A stretch of DNA of 64,000 bases from Halobacteriales archaeon QS_1_68_20 (lineage in GTDB: Archaea; Halobacteriota; Halobacteria; Halobacteriales; PXRE01): NCBI GenBank assembly GCA_003021085.1, contig PXRE01000011.1, positions 113,708 through 177,707 on the forward strand, read 5' to 3'. Each line of letters begins with the position of its first letter. Position 1 is the first letter of the stretch. The notes below the pieces were generated by a model, which was not told the origin of the DNA, did no database searches, and saw only the letters and a list, made by a program, of their open reading frames with translations. The position numbers and the translations under genes are program-made. Below are positions 53,062-62,059 of the stretch, piece by piece.

Positions 53062-54096
53062 ATGAGCCTGGGCCTCCTCCCCGAGACGCCGCTCGTGAGC
53101 GTCCTCGTCATCGCCGCGGCGTCGGGGATCATCTGGCTGGGTAGCGGGTGGCTGGAGTCGTCCGCCGAACGCCTCTCGTCGTACTATGGCCTCCCCGCGG
53201 TGATCCAGGGGTCGGTCGTCGTCGCGGTCGGGTCGAGTTTCCCCGAACTGGCCAGCGTCGTCTTCACGGCGCTGGCGGACGCCTTCGACATGGGCGTCGG
53301 GGCCGTCGTCGGGTCGGCAATCTTCAACATCCTCGTCGTGCCGGCGCTTGCCGGCATCGCGACCGAGGACCCCGTCGACGCCAACCGGGCGCTGGTCTAC
53401 AAGGAGGCACAGTTCTACATGATCGCCGTCTCGGCGCTGGTGGTGACCTTCGCCATGGCGGTCATCTACTTCCCGGCGACCGGCGGGTCGGGACTGGGCG
53501 GCGAAATGACCCGCCCGCTGGCGCTCATCCCGCTCGGCCTGTACGGCCTGTACCTGTTCATCCAGTGGCAGGACGTGAGCGACCACGAGGCGGCCGACGA
53601 CGGGGGCAACGTGAACGCCCGCCGCCAGTGGGTGACGCTGGCCGCCGGGTTGCTGGTGATCCTGGTCGCCGTCGAGCAACTCGTTGGGGCCGTCGAGCAC
53701 CTCAACCACACCTTCGGCATCCCCGAGTTCCTCGCGGGCGTGACGATCATCGCGGCGGCGACGAGTCTGCCGGACGCGCTGGTCAGCGTCCGCGCGGCCC
53801 GAAGCGGCAAGGGCGTCACCAGCCTCGGCAACGTGCTGGGATCGAACACGTTCGACCTGCTGGTGGCGATTCCGCTGGGCGTGCTCATCGTCGGGGCGGC
53901 CCCCGTCGACTTCGCCGTCGCCGCCCCGATGATGGGCGTGCTGACGCTGGCGACGGTCCTGCTGTTCACGGTGTTGCGGACGGACCTCACGCTCACCGAC
54001 GTCGAGTCGTACGTACTGCTGGCGGCGTACCTCGTGTTCGTCGGGTGGGTCGTCGCGGAGACGGCCGGGCTCACCGACCTCGTCCGGGGGGCCTGA
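53062..54096 (+). CDS. sodium/calcium exchanger family antiporter (YrbG-like)
   Basis: 344 residues, about ten helices in two halves. The alpha-repeats are VAVGSSFPELASVVFTAL with VGSAIFNILVV, and AATSLPDALVSVRAAR with LGSNTFDLLVAIP. This is the CaCA family, which exchanges Na+ or H+ for Ca2+. The C-terminal half begins after a hydrophilic loop (DHEAADDGGNVNAR). Start ATG 53062. Confidence 0.9.
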   Translation: MSLGLLPETPLVSVLVIAAASGIIWLGSGWLESSAERLSSYYGLPAVIQGSVVVAVGSSFPELASVVFTALADAFDMGVGAVVGSAIFNILVVPALAGIATEDPVDANRALVYKEAQFYMIAVSALVVTFAMAVIYFPATGGSGLGGEMTRPLALIPLGLYGLYLFIQWQDVSDHEAADDGGNVNARRQWVTLAAGLLVILVAVEQLVGAVEHLNHTFGIPEFLAGVTIIAAATSLPDALVSVRAARSGKGVTSLGNVLGSNTFDLLVAIPLGVLIVGAAPVDFAVAAPMMGVLTLATVLLFTVLRTDLTLTDVESYVLLAAYLVFVGWVVAETAGLTDLVRGA

Positions 54097-54210
54097 GCGC
54101 GGGTGACCCGCTGCTCCCGCGGCCTCTGACCGGCCGGCCCGGGCGACGAGGGGGGTCCAGTTGCACGCGATGCACAACTACAACAAGGTTCCGCTACGAT
54201 AGTACGTCCG

Positions 54211-54600
54211 ATGACGGACGGGGAGGACCCCGAACCGGCGCCCGACCTCGGTCAACTCCACGACGACCTGCGGGCGCTCCGTGAGGACTTGGGCGAGTTC
54301 GAGTCGGACGTCGAAGAGCGCACGGTACGGCGCGAACAGCTAGAGGGGGAATTGAAGCGGTACGTCCGCCGCCGGATGCGCCGTGGCCACGCCCGCGGCT
54401 GGGGGCCGTACCTGGTGTTGCTGTACGGGACGATCATGACCCTGGGTGCGTTCCACTTCCTCCGGGGCGGGTGGGCCATCCTCGCCATGCTCGTGGTCTG
54501 GTTGTCGACGCTCGGCCTGTACGTCCTGATGCTCCTGGTCGGCGTCGGCACGCGCATCCTCGGCGTCCCCGGTCGGCTCCGGGAGGTGATCCGCCGGTGA
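54211..54600 (+). CDS. coiled-coil membrane protein, unknown
   Basis: 129 residues. Acidic N-terminus, a coiled coil (about 15-55: LHDDLRALREDLGEFESDVE), an Arg-rich segment and two membrane helices (VLLYGTIMTLGAFHF; ILAMLVVWLSTLGLYVL). No family recognised. GTG of the PAP2 gene overlaps its TGA, so the two are co-translated. Confidence 0.65.
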   Translation: MTDGEDPEPAPDLGQLHDDLRALREDLGEFESDVEERTVRREQLEGELKRYVRRRMRRGHARGWGPYLVLLYGTIMTLGAFHFLRGGWAILAMLVVWLSTLGLYVLMLLVGVGTRILGVPGRLREVIRR

Positions 54601-55451
54601 GTGTGGGGGATGTCTACCTGCTGCCCGGACGCGACTTCGGCCTGTTCGACGCCGGCGGGTCCATCCCGGACCTGCTCGTCGACGCGCTCGTGCTCGTCAC
54701 GCAACTGGGCGACCCGTGGTTCGTCCTCGTCGCCGCCGCACTGTTCTACCTGTTCGGCCACGACCGGCGCCGCGGCGCGCTGACGGTCGCCCTCGCCATG
54801 GCCGCGCTCGCGCTGGTCGTGGCGCTCAAACACCTGTTCGCGTTCCCGCGACCGCCATCGCCCGTCCACCTCACCGCCGCCGAAGGGTTCGGGTTTCCCA
54901 GCGGACACGCGGTCGGATCGACCGCCGTCTTGGGCGCGCTGGCGCTCCTGGCGGACGTCTGGACCCGCCGACGCCGCTTGCTCGGAGCCGCTACGGTCGT
55001 CGTCGCCGTCGCCGCGTCACGGGTCGGTCTCGGCGTCCACTACGTCGGCGACGTCGTCGTCGGCGTGGCGGTCGGTCTGGTGCTTCTCGCCGGAACCCTC
55101 TGGATCGCACGGGACCGTCCGGCCAGGGCGTTCCTGCTGGCCGTCGGATTCGCGATGGCGGCGGTCGCACTCGGTGGCGGTGGCGACGCCGCGGCTGCGG
55201 TCGGGGCCACCGTCGGTGCCGGACTGGCGTGGATCGGCTCCGACCTCGACGGACGGACCGTGTCCCTCCCCGTCGGCGTGCTGGGACTCGCTTTCTTCGG
55301 GGGCCTGTGGGCCGCCGTGACGGCGACGGAACCGGCGGCGCCGCTCGCGCTCGTGACCAACGCCGTCGCGGGCGGCGGCGTGGTGGCGCTCCCGCGGATC
55401 AGCGACGCGGTGGAGGGTCACCTCCCCCGGGCGGTCCGGTCTTCGGGGTAA
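54597..55451 (+). CDS. PAP2-superfamily membrane phosphatase
   Basis: 284 residues from GTG 54597, overlapping the previous stop. PAP2 motifs: KHLFAFPRPP (Kx6RP), PSGHAVGS and SRVGLGVHYVGDVVVG (SRx5Hx3D). Membrane lipid-phosphate phosphatase activity is expected. A C-terminal extension of ~120 residues adds about four helices. Confidence 0.9.
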   Translation: MSVGDVYLLPGRDFGLFDAGGSIPDLLVDALVLVTQLGDPWFVLVAAALFYLFGHDRRRGALTVALAMAALALVVALKHLFAFPRPPSPVHLTAAEGFGFPSGHAVGSTAVLGALALLADVWTRRRRLLGAATVVVAVAASRVGLGVHYVGDVVVGVAVGLVLLAGTLWIARDRPARAFLLAVGFAMAAVALGGGGDAAAAVGATVGAGLAWIGSDLDGRTVSLPVGVLGLAFFGGLWAAVTATEPAAPLALVTNAVAGGGVVALPRISDAVEGHLPRAVRSSG

Positions 55452-55481
55452 CGAATCGGGAGTGAAGCCGGTCCCGGGGGC

Positions 55482-56873
55482 TCAGAACGTCTCCAGGTAC
55501 CGGTCAAGTTCCCACTCGGAGACCTCGACCAGGTACTCCTCGTACTCCGCGCGTTTGGCCTCGACGAACTTCTCGGACACGTGCGGACCGAGCGCCTGCC
55601 TGACGACCTCGTCGTCCTCCAGGGCGTCGATGGCTTCCCCCAGGTTCTCCGGCAGCGTCGTGATGCCGTACTCCTCGCGTTTCTGCTCGTCGAACTCGTA
55701 GATGTTCTCGCGGATCGGTCCCGGGCACTCCAGTCCCCGTTCGATGCCGTCGAGCCCGGCGTGGATCAGCGCGGCGAACGCCAGGTACGGGTTACAGGAC
55801 GGGTCCGGGAACCGCGCCTCGATGCGGGAGGCGGCGGGCACCCGCGCGGCGGGCTTGCGGATCAGCGCCGAACGGTTCCGGTCCGACCAGGCGACGTAGA
55901 CGGGTGCCTCGTAGCCCGGTACCAGGCGCTTGTAGCTGTTGACCGTGGGGTTGGTGACCGCCGCGAGGGCGGGGGCGTGTTCGAGGATGCCCGCGGTGAA
56001 CTGCTTGGCGGTCTCGCTCAGGTTGAACTCGTCGTCGCCGTCGTGGAAGACGTTCCCGCCGCCCTCGGTGAACAGCGAGAGGTGGGTGTGCATGCCGGAC
56101 CCGTTGATCCGCGCGATGGGCTTGGGCATGAACGTCGCGTGCAGGCCGTGCTCGGCGGCGATGGCCCGCACCACGGCCCGGAACGTGGCGACGTTGTCCG
56201 CCGTCGAGAGGGCGTCGTCGTACTCGAAGTTGATCTCGTGCTGGCCTTCGGCGACCTCGTGGTGGCTGGCCTCGATGTCGAAGCCCATCTCCTCCAGACC
56301 GTAGATGATGTCCCGGCGGACGTCGCTCGCGAGGTCCTTCGGCGCCAGGTCGAAGTAGCCCCCCGCGTCGTTGGTCCTGGTGGTGGCGCGGCCGTCCTCG
56401 TCCTCCTCGAACAGGAAGAACTCGGGTTCGGGTGCGGCGTTGACGGTGTAGCCCATCTCGGCGGCCCGGTCGATGGCGCGCCTGAGCACGCCCCGGGGGT
56501 CGCCCACGAACGGTTTCCCCGAGGCCGTGTCGTGGACGTCACAGATCAGTCGCGCGCTGGCGGTGCCGTCGTCCTGCCTCCGCCAGGGCAGGACCGCGAA
56601 CGTCTCCGGGTCCGGGTCCAGGCGCATGTCCGACTCCTGGATGCGGACGAACCCCTCGATGCTGGAACCGTCGAAGTAGATCCCCTCCGTGAACGCCTTC
56701 TTCGCCTGGCTCGACGGGATCGAGACGTTCTTGACCGTCCCCAAGATGTCCGTGAACTGCAACCGCAGGAAGTCGACGTTCTCCTCCTCGATGCGCTCGA
56801 TCACTCGCCGGGCGGCAGGGCCGAGCCCCCCATCCGTCGATGGATTTCCGTTTTTCATCTTTCTCGACGTCAA
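55482..56873 (-). CDS. glnA: glutamine synthetase, type I
   Basis: 463 residues from ATG 56873; ATG 56858 ([11 protein letters not shown]) is also likely. Hallmarks: [45 protein letters not shown] and [19 protein letters not shown]. Makes glutamine from glutamate, ammonia and ATP. Divergent from an Lrp/AsnC regulator across ~110 bp, the usual haloarchaeal arrangement. An ATTACGTTTAACAC TATA-like element precedes it on the minus strand. Confidence 0.96.
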   Translation of the reverse strand: MTSRKMKNGNPSTDGGLGPAARRVIERIEEENVDFLRLQFTDILGTVKNVSIPSSQAKKAFTEGIYFDGSSIEGFVRIQESDMRLDPDPETFAVLPWRRQDDGTASARLICDVHDTASGKPFVGDPRGVLRRAIDRAAEMGYTVNAAPEPEFFLFEEDEDGRATTRTNDAGGYFDLAPKDLASDVRRDIIYGLEEMGFDIEASHHEVAEGQHEINFEYDDALSTADNVATFRAVVRAIAAEHGLHATFMPKPIARINGSGMHTHLSLFTEGGGNVFHDGDDEFNLSETAKQFTAGILEHAPALAAVTNPTVNSYKRLVPGYEAPVYVAWSDRNRSALIRKPAARVPAASRIEARFPDPSCNPYLAFAALIHAGLDGIERGLECPGPIRENIYEFDEQKREEYGITTLPENLGEAIDALEDDEVVRQALGPHVSEKFVEAKRAEYEEYLVEVSEWELDRYLETF

Positions 56874-56984
56874 CGACCACTACTCGGCCGGTGTTAAACG
56901 TAATGATCGGCGTAAATCTACGGTAGTCCGAACAAAATTGGATATTCGTAAAATTCTAAACCCCCGGGCTCGTGGGTGAGCGTA
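56874..56984. promoter_or_regulatory. glnA/lrp divergent promoter region
   Basis: Minus-strand TTTAAC (about 56893-56898) serves glnA; plus-strand ATTCGTAAAATTCTAAACC (56945-56963) serves the Lrp gene. AT-rich spacing between them is a likely Lrp-binding site. Confidence 0.45.
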
Positions 56985-57443
56985 ATGACGTACGAAAATC
57001 TCGACGCGAAGTTGGTGAACGCGTTGCTGGACGACGGTCGGGCGAGTCTCCGGAGTCTCGCGGAGGACCTGGACGTGTCGGTGACGACCGTCTCCAACCA
57101 CCTCAGCGACCTCGAAGAGGAGGGGATCATCGAGGGGTACACGCCACAGGTGAACTACGACCGCCTGGGGTACGACGTGACGGCGATCATCCAGTTGAAG
57201 GTCGAGGGCTCGGCCTTGCCGGAGATCACCGACCGCCTCAGGGAGGAAAAGCGGATGGTCAGCGTCTACGAGGTCACCGGGGAGTTCGACGTCCTCGCGG
57301 TCGGCAAGTTCCGGGACACCGACGAGATGAACGACGGCATCAAGTCCCTGCTGACCCACGCCGACATCAAGGAGTCCAACACCTCCGTGGTGTTGAACGC
57401 GGCCAGCGAGTCCGAGCAGTTCGAACTGGACGTCGCGGAGTAA
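56985..57443 (+). CDS. Lrp/AsnC family regulator
   Basis: 152 residues from ATG 56985 (GTG 56976 possible). Winged helix [20 protein letters not shown] then [20 protein letters not shown], followed by a RAM domain ([15 protein letters not shown], then [12 protein letters not shown]). Its position opposite glnA suggests control of nitrogen assimilation in response to an amino acid such as glutamine. Confidence 0.9.
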   Translation: MTYENLDAKLVNALLDDGRASLRSLAEDLDVSVTTVSNHLSDLEEEGIIEGYTPQVNYDRLGYDVTAIIQLKVEGSALPEITDRLREEKRMVSVYEVTGEFDVLAVGKFRDTDEMNDGIKSLLTHADIKESNTSVVLNAASESEQFELDVAE

Positions 57444-57495
57444 TCCGGCCGGCGGGGCCGAAGGATCGAACGTTTCCCCATCTAGTTTCGGAATT

Positions 57496-58350
57496 ATGTC
57501 GAACGGTGACGGGGGCGACCCCGACGAACGTCGAGACGACCGAACGGGCCAGCGACGGGCGCAACCGCCGCAGGCCAACGAACGGGCCCGGAACCCGCAG
57601 GGCCGTGGCCAGCAGCAGGAGCACGGGCGAGGGGGACAGGGCCAGCGAGGACGGCCCAGCACGCAGCAGGGTCGCGGTCAGCGGCACGGCCAGCAGCAGG
57701 CACGCGGCCAGCAGCAGGCACGCGGCCAGCAGCAGGCACGCGGCCAGCAGCAGCGACGAGGGGGCCGGACGGGCGGGCGTACCGGCGGTGGAGTCGACGC
57801 CGGAGACCTGCCGTGGAAGTCCGGCGTGCTGAACGGCCTGCTGACGTTCGTTGCCGGGTTCGTCGCGGTCGGCGTCCTCCTGTTCCTCGACGTCGCCCTC
57901 TCCTCCAGCGGGAGTCCCACGGGCGGGACGACGTCGACGGGAGGGAACGAACTCCTGTACGTCATCGGCTGGATTTTCTACAACGCCCAGTTCGTCGACG
58001 TCGCCGCGGCCGGCCAGTCGATGAACCTGCTCAGTCTCCTCGGCGGGTTCACGACGGTCCCGACGGTCGTCTCCCACGCGATTCCCCCAGTGCTGTTGCT
58101 CGCCCCGGGACGGTCCGTGGCCCGGAAGGCCGCGCGGGGCCGGACGGACGAACAGCGGGCCGTCGCCGGCGCTTCCATCCTGGCGGGGTACCTCCCGCTG
58201 GCGCTGGTCGGGAGTTCCCTGCTCACCTACGAGGTGAGCACGTTCGGGACGACGACGAGCGTCGGCCCCGAAACGACGACGGCAGTCCTGATCGCCGGCA
58301 TCGGGTACCCGGTGATCTTTGGCGGCCTCGGCGGGTACTTCGCGGACTGA
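57496..58350 (+). CDS. Yip1-like membrane protein with Q/R/G-rich tail (paralogue 1)
   Basis: 284 residues. The first ~95 residues are low complexity: RGQQQARGQQQARGQQQ is encoded by a tandem DNA repeat. Then LPWKSGVLNGLLTFVAGFVAVGVLLF, a GWIFYNAQFVDVAA segment and three more helices ending IGYPVIFGGLGGYF. The next gene is a diverged duplicate with the same layout. RGG-like tails often bind RNA or phase-separate in eukaryotes; no such role is known here. Confidence 0.75.
   Translation: MSNGDGGDPDERRDDRTGQRRAQPPQANERARNPQGRGQQQEHGRGGQGQRGRPSTQQGRGQRHGQQQARGQQQARGQQQARGQQQRRGGRTGGRTGGGVDAGDLPWKSGVLNGLLTFVAGFVAVGVLLFLDVALSSSGSPTGGTTSTGGNELLYVIGWIFYNAQFVDVAAAGQSMNLLSLLGGFTTVPTVVSHAIPPVLLLAPGRSVARKAARGRTDEQRAVAGASILAGYLPLALVGSSLLTYEVSTFGTTTSVGPETTTAVLIAGIGYPVIFGGLGGYFAD
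57688..57753. repeat. 18-bp tandem repeat encoding QQQARG units
   Basis: Three perfect copies of GGCCAGCAGCAGGCACGC (57688-57705, 57706-57723, 57724-57741) and a partial fourth. In frame inside the 57496 gene, so repeat number changes tail length without a frameshift. Confidence 0.9.
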
Positions 58351-58446
58351 TTTGCGGTCGTCGAGCCGTCCGGGCAGCCGCCGAAGATTTCGGCAATGCT
58401 GAATTACCGGAAAGATTAACGTGAGCCCCCTTCATACATCGGCCGT

Positions 58447-59262
58447 ATGTCAGGGAATGACGAAGACGACCGCCAACCCCGACGACCGGGGGGCAACCAG
58501 GGTGGCGGGAATCGGGGACGATCCGGCGGGCGGCAGCAACCCACCTCGGACGAGGCTCCGTCCGACCGACGAGGCAACCGTCGGCAGGGTACGGGCGGAC
58601 CCGGTCGGCAGGGTAGGCGTCGACAGCAGGGTGGCCACCAACAGCCCCAAGTACGACAGCATCAGGGCGGTGGCAGGGGGGGTCAGCAGCCACGTCGTAA
58701 CAGCGGTGGTGGCATCGACTTCGGTGACCTGCCGTGGGTGTCCGGCGCCATCCAGGGCGTCGCCTACTACGTCGTGGCACTGATCGCGGTGGCGTTCGTC
58801 GTCTTCGTCGACTTCGTGTTGATCTCCAGCGGGTCCGGGAGCACGTCGCCCGGCGGTCTGTCGGGCGGGTCCGGCAGCGCGGTGCTCTACGCGCTCGGGT
58901 GGATGTTCTACGGGACCCACTTCGTCGACGTCTCCGCGGGGGCACTCGGGACGCAGAATCTCGTCGAACTCCTCGGGATGGCGGGTCTCCCGTCGTTCGC
59001 CTACTACCTGATGCCCCCCGTGTTCCTCTTCCTGGCCGGCCGCTCGATCGCTCGCTCGACCGGTCACGCCGGGATGCGGGACGAGGAACTGGCCGCCCGC
59101 GGGGCGACCGCCGTCGCGGGCTACCTCCCGGCGGCGGTCGTCGGGAGCATCGCGCTCACCCGCAACGGCGTCGGCCCGGAGCTATCGACCACGATACTGC
59201 TCATGGGGGTCGGCTATCCCCTGGTGTTCGGCGGCCTCGGCGGGTACCTCTCGAAGCGATAA
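58447..59262 (+). CDS. Yip1-like membrane protein with Q/R/G-rich tail (paralogue 2)
   Basis: 271 residues. N-terminal ~85 residues rich in Gly, Arg, Gln (GGNQGGGNRGRSGGRQQ; RRNSGGGIDFG), then LPWVSGAIQGVAYYVVALIAV, GWMFYGTHFVDVSAG, and GVGYPLVFGGLGGYLSKR. Same domain order as the 57496 protein but its tail has no 18-bp repeats. The two genes are 96 bp apart and probably a tandem duplication. Confidence 0.75.
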   Translation: MSGNDEDDRQPRRPGGNQGGGNRGRSGGRQQPTSDEAPSDRRGNRRQGTGGPGRQGRRRQQGGHQQPQVRQHQGGGRGGQQPRRNSGGGIDFGDLPWVSGAIQGVAYYVVALIAVAFVVFVDFVLISSGSGSTSPGGLSGGSGSAVLYALGWMFYGTHFVDVSAGALGTQNLVELLGMAGLPSFAYYLMPPVFLFLAGRSIARSTGHAGMRDEELAARGATAVAGYLPAAVVGSIALTRNGVGPELSTTILLMGVGYPLVFGGLGGYLSKR

Positions 59263-59310
59263 GCTGCCGGTACCGAACGCCTTTCCCCCGACCACGAGTA
59301 GCTACTCGAC

Positions 59311-60570
59311 ATGAGCACGCGCTTCCGGACGCACGATGAACTGCTGGACGCCGTCGCGGACCGGCAGTTCGACCGGCCGCCCGCGCTGGTCGCAAACGCC
59401 CACGTCACGGGCCTGGGCGTCGCCCGGGCGTTCTCCGCCCACGACGTCCCCGTGATCGCAGTCGACCGAACGCCGGACGGCGTCGCACCCGGGTCGACTG
59501 CCGTCGACCTCGCCGGCGCGGTCACCTACCCGCTCGACGACCTCGACGGCTTCCGGGCGGACGTCGAGGCCATCGCCGCCGAACTCGACCACGAACCCGT
59601 CGCGTTCGGGTGCATGGACGAGTGGGTCCACGCGTTCGCGGACGCCGACCCCGAGGGCGTCCGCCTGCCGTTCGCCGCCGACCGCATCGACGACGTGCTG
59701 GACAAGACCGCGCTGTACGCCCGCTGCGAGGACCTGGGCGTCACCTACCCCAAGACCTATCGCATCGAGGAGACCGGCGTCGCGGGCGAGGGCCCGCCGG
59801 TCCGCACTGCCGAGGAGGCCGCCGGGGAACTGGAGTTCCCGCTGGTGCTCAAGCCGGCGCGCAAACGCGAGTTCGAGGAGGCCGTCGGGACGAACGTGAT
59901 CGAAGTCGAGGACCGCGAGGAGTACCGCGACGTCGTCTCGGGTGCCGCCGACGAGGGCATCCGGCTGATGGCCCAGGAGAAGGTGAACGTGGCCGAGGGC
60001 GAGGACCGCTCGCTGGCGTCGTACGTCCCCCCTGAGGGCGACCCCCTCGCGCTGATCGGCAACGCCCGTGTCCGGTACCCCGGAGGGTTCGGCACCTCCT
60101 GCGTGGTCGACGCCGTCGAGGACCCCACGCTCCGGGAACGGGCGCTGTCGGTCATCTCGGACGCGGGCTACCACGGCATCAGCGAGTCGGAGTTCGTCTA
60201 CGACGCCGACCGCGAGACGTACGTCCTGCTGGACGTCAACACTCGTCCGTGGAAGTGGATCGGCCTGCCGGTCGCGGCGGGGTTGAACCTCCCGTACGCG
60301 GCCTACGCGGACGCCGTCGAGGCCGAGTATTCGCCCGACGGCCCGCGGGACCGACGGTGGGTGTTCCTGGCTGACTACCTGACCCGCCTGGCGACGGAGG
60401 ACGGGTTCGCGGACGTGCTCTCCGACGAGGAGTGGTTGGCCGTTCTCGGCGGCGACGTCCAGGGCGAGGCCGGCGTCGTCACCGGCGTCTACGACCCCGC
60501 GGACCCCGAACCCGCCCGGCAACTCCTGCGGACGGAACTCGGCACCCGGGAGTACTACTGCGCCTGCTGA
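59311..60570 (+). CDS. ATP-grasp carboxylate-amine ligase-like protein
   Basis: 419 residues. N-terminal Rossmann-like part (ALVANAHVTGLGVARAFSAH), then ATP-grasp: FPLVLKPARKREFE, AQEKVNVAEGEDRS and a metal-binding YVLLDVNTRPWKWIGL. Forms an amide bond between a carboxylate and an amine via acyl-phosphate; substrates unknown. The C-terminus YYCAC adds two Cys. Similar proteins in haloarchaea often sit in cell-envelope or cofactor gene clusters. Confidence 0.82.
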   Translation: MSTRFRTHDELLDAVADRQFDRPPALVANAHVTGLGVARAFSAHDVPVIAVDRTPDGVAPGSTAVDLAGAVTYPLDDLDGFRADVEAIAAELDHEPVAFGCMDEWVHAFADADPEGVRLPFAADRIDDVLDKTALYARCEDLGVTYPKTYRIEETGVAGEGPPVRTAEEAAGELEFPLVLKPARKREFEEAVGTNVIEVEDREEYRDVVSGAADEGIRLMAQEKVNVAEGEDRSLASYVPPEGDPLALIGNARVRYPGGFGTSCVVDAVEDPTLRERALSVISDAGYHGISESEFVYDADRETYVLLDVNTRPWKWIGLPVAAGLNLPYAAYADAVEAEYSPDGPRDRRWVFLADYLTRLATEDGFADVLSDEEWLAVLGGDVQGEAGVVTGVYDPADPEPARQLLRTELGTREYYCAC

Positions 60571-60668
60571 TCCGGCGTAACTGACGCGCAGGCGACCGGT
60601 CACCAACTCCGGGATAATCGATACGTTGAACCCCTTGGCGCCTGAAAGCCTGTTCGGACGGTATCAGC

Positions 60669-61094
60669 ATGGAGCTTCCAGAATCTCTATTGACGGTGTT
60701 TTCGGCCAAGGTGGAGCATCGTGGCGGCGCGCCAGTCGTCGAACTACCCCAGCGGGAACTCGACCTGGGTGAACTGCAGGCCGGCGAGTCCTACCGCATC
60801 GCGGTCTTCCCGCAACCCGAGACGTCGACGGAGTCGACCGACGAGGCCCCGCGGCGGGACGACCAGCGGCGGTCCCGGAACACGTCCGAACCGCCGGTCG
60901 AGGAGGGCGAACAGTGCGAAGTCGAGATCGAGGACGTGGGCGAACAGGGCGACGGCATCGCTCGCGTCGGTCCCGGGTACGTCGTGTTCGTTCCCGAGAC
61001 GGACGTCGGTGATCGGGTCACCGTCGAAATCACGAAGGCCCAGGACAACTACGCCTTCGCGGAGGTCATCGAGGGAGAACCTCTTTCCGGGTGA
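60669..61094 (+). CDS. TRAM-domain protein
   Basis: 141 residues. The C-terminal ~60 residues are a TRAM domain (CEVEIEDVGEQGDGIARVG, then FVPETDVGDRVTVEITKA), a beta-barrel that binds tRNA or other RNA. The N-terminal ~40 residues (LPESLLTVFSAKVEHRGG) are conserved among haloarchaeal TRAM proteins, followed by an acidic linker. Start ATG 60669. Single TRAM proteins in archaea have been proposed as RNA chaperones. Confidence 0.85.
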   Translation: MELPESLLTVFSAKVEHRGGAPVVELPQRELDLGELQAGESYRIAVFPQPETSTESTDEAPRRDDQRRSRNTSEPPVEEGEQCEVEIEDVGEQGDGIARVGPGYVVFVPETDVGDRVTVEITKAQDNYAFAEVIEGEPLSG

Positions 61095-61183
61095 CCGTCC
61101 GGCCGAGGTGCCTCGGACGAACTCGCGGCCGGGTTAACATGTAAAGGACGGGGTTGAAGGCGAATCCCGCCCACCAAGAGGGC

Positions 61184-62059
61184 ATGCCAGTCGTTCGTAA
61201 CGGCGGCGTGTCGGTCGCCTACGAGGCGACGTCGCCGTCGGACGTCGAGACGGTCGCGTTCGTGGAAGGCTGGAGCTACGGCCGGTGGATGTGGCGCTGG
61301 CAACGAGAGGCGTTGCCGGAGTACCAGCGGATCGTCGTCGACAACCGCGGGACCGGCGACTCGGAGGCGCCGGGTCTGGGGATGCCGGGGCTGCTCGGGA
61401 AACTCCCCGAGGCGATCCGTCAGCCGCTTATCTACCTGCTACACAGCGAGAAGTACACGATCCCGCAGATGGCGGCGGACCTCGAGGTGGTGTTGGCCGA
61501 CGCCGGCGTCGAACGGGCCCACGTCGTCGGCGCGAGCATGGGCGGGATGATCGCGCTCCAGCACGCGCTGACCTACGACCGCACCGCCTCGCTGACGCTC
61601 ATGTGCACGACGGCGGGCGGCGACATGGAGAACCTCATCCCCGAGGACACGATGGCGCACCTGGAGTCGGTCCCGGAGGGTCTGAGCGAGCGCGAGCGGA
61701 TCAAGTACCTCATGGAACCGGCCACCACCGAGGCGTGGCGCGAGGACAACGCCGACCTGCTGGACCGGATCGTCGACTGGCGCCTCCGGCAGGACGCCTC
61801 CGTCCCGGCCAGGGAGGCCCAGGCCGTCGGCCAGATCGGCTGGGACGTCCGCGACCGCCTCGGCGAGGTGGACGTCCCGACGCTGGTGATGCACGGCACC
61901 GGCGACCGCGTCGTGCCGTTCGAGCGCGGGCAGGTGCTCGCCGAGGGCCTGGACTGCGAGTTCGAGGTCTACGAGGACGCCCCGCACCTGCTGTTCATCG
62001 AGCGGGCCGAGGAGATCAACGACCGCCTGCGGGCGTTCCTGTCGGAGGTGGACGCGTGA
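61184..62059 (+). CDS. alpha/beta hydrolase
   Basis: 291 residues from ATG 61184 (MPVVRNGGVSVAYEATSPSD). Nucleophile elbow VVGASMGGMIAL, oxyanion region EGWSYGRWMW, acid in MHGTGDRVVP and catalytic His in DAPHLLF. Stop overlaps GTG of the downstream AMP-binding gene, so they are co-translated. Possibly an esterase or lactonase acting on the product of the ligase. Confidence 0.85.
   Translation: MPVVRNGGVSVAYEATSPSDVETVAFVEGWSYGRWMWRWQREALPEYQRIVVDNRGTGDSEAPGLGMPGLLGKLPEAIRQPLIYLLHSEKYTIPQMAADLEVVLADAGVERAHVVGASMGGMIALQHALTYDRTASLTLMCTTAGGDMENLIPEDTMAHLESVPEGLSERERIKYLMEPATTEAWREDNADLLDRIVDWRLRQDASVPAREAQAVGQIGWDVRDRLGEVDVPTLVMHGTGDRVVPFERGQVLAEGLDCEFEVYEDAPHLLFIERAEEINDRLRAFLSEVDA

Noticed and set aside
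52734..53132. Minus-strand 132-codon frame over the 52.7-53.1 kb gap
   Set aside because: Runs into the start of the CaCA gene on the opposite strand, lacks codon bias and has no recognisable motif.
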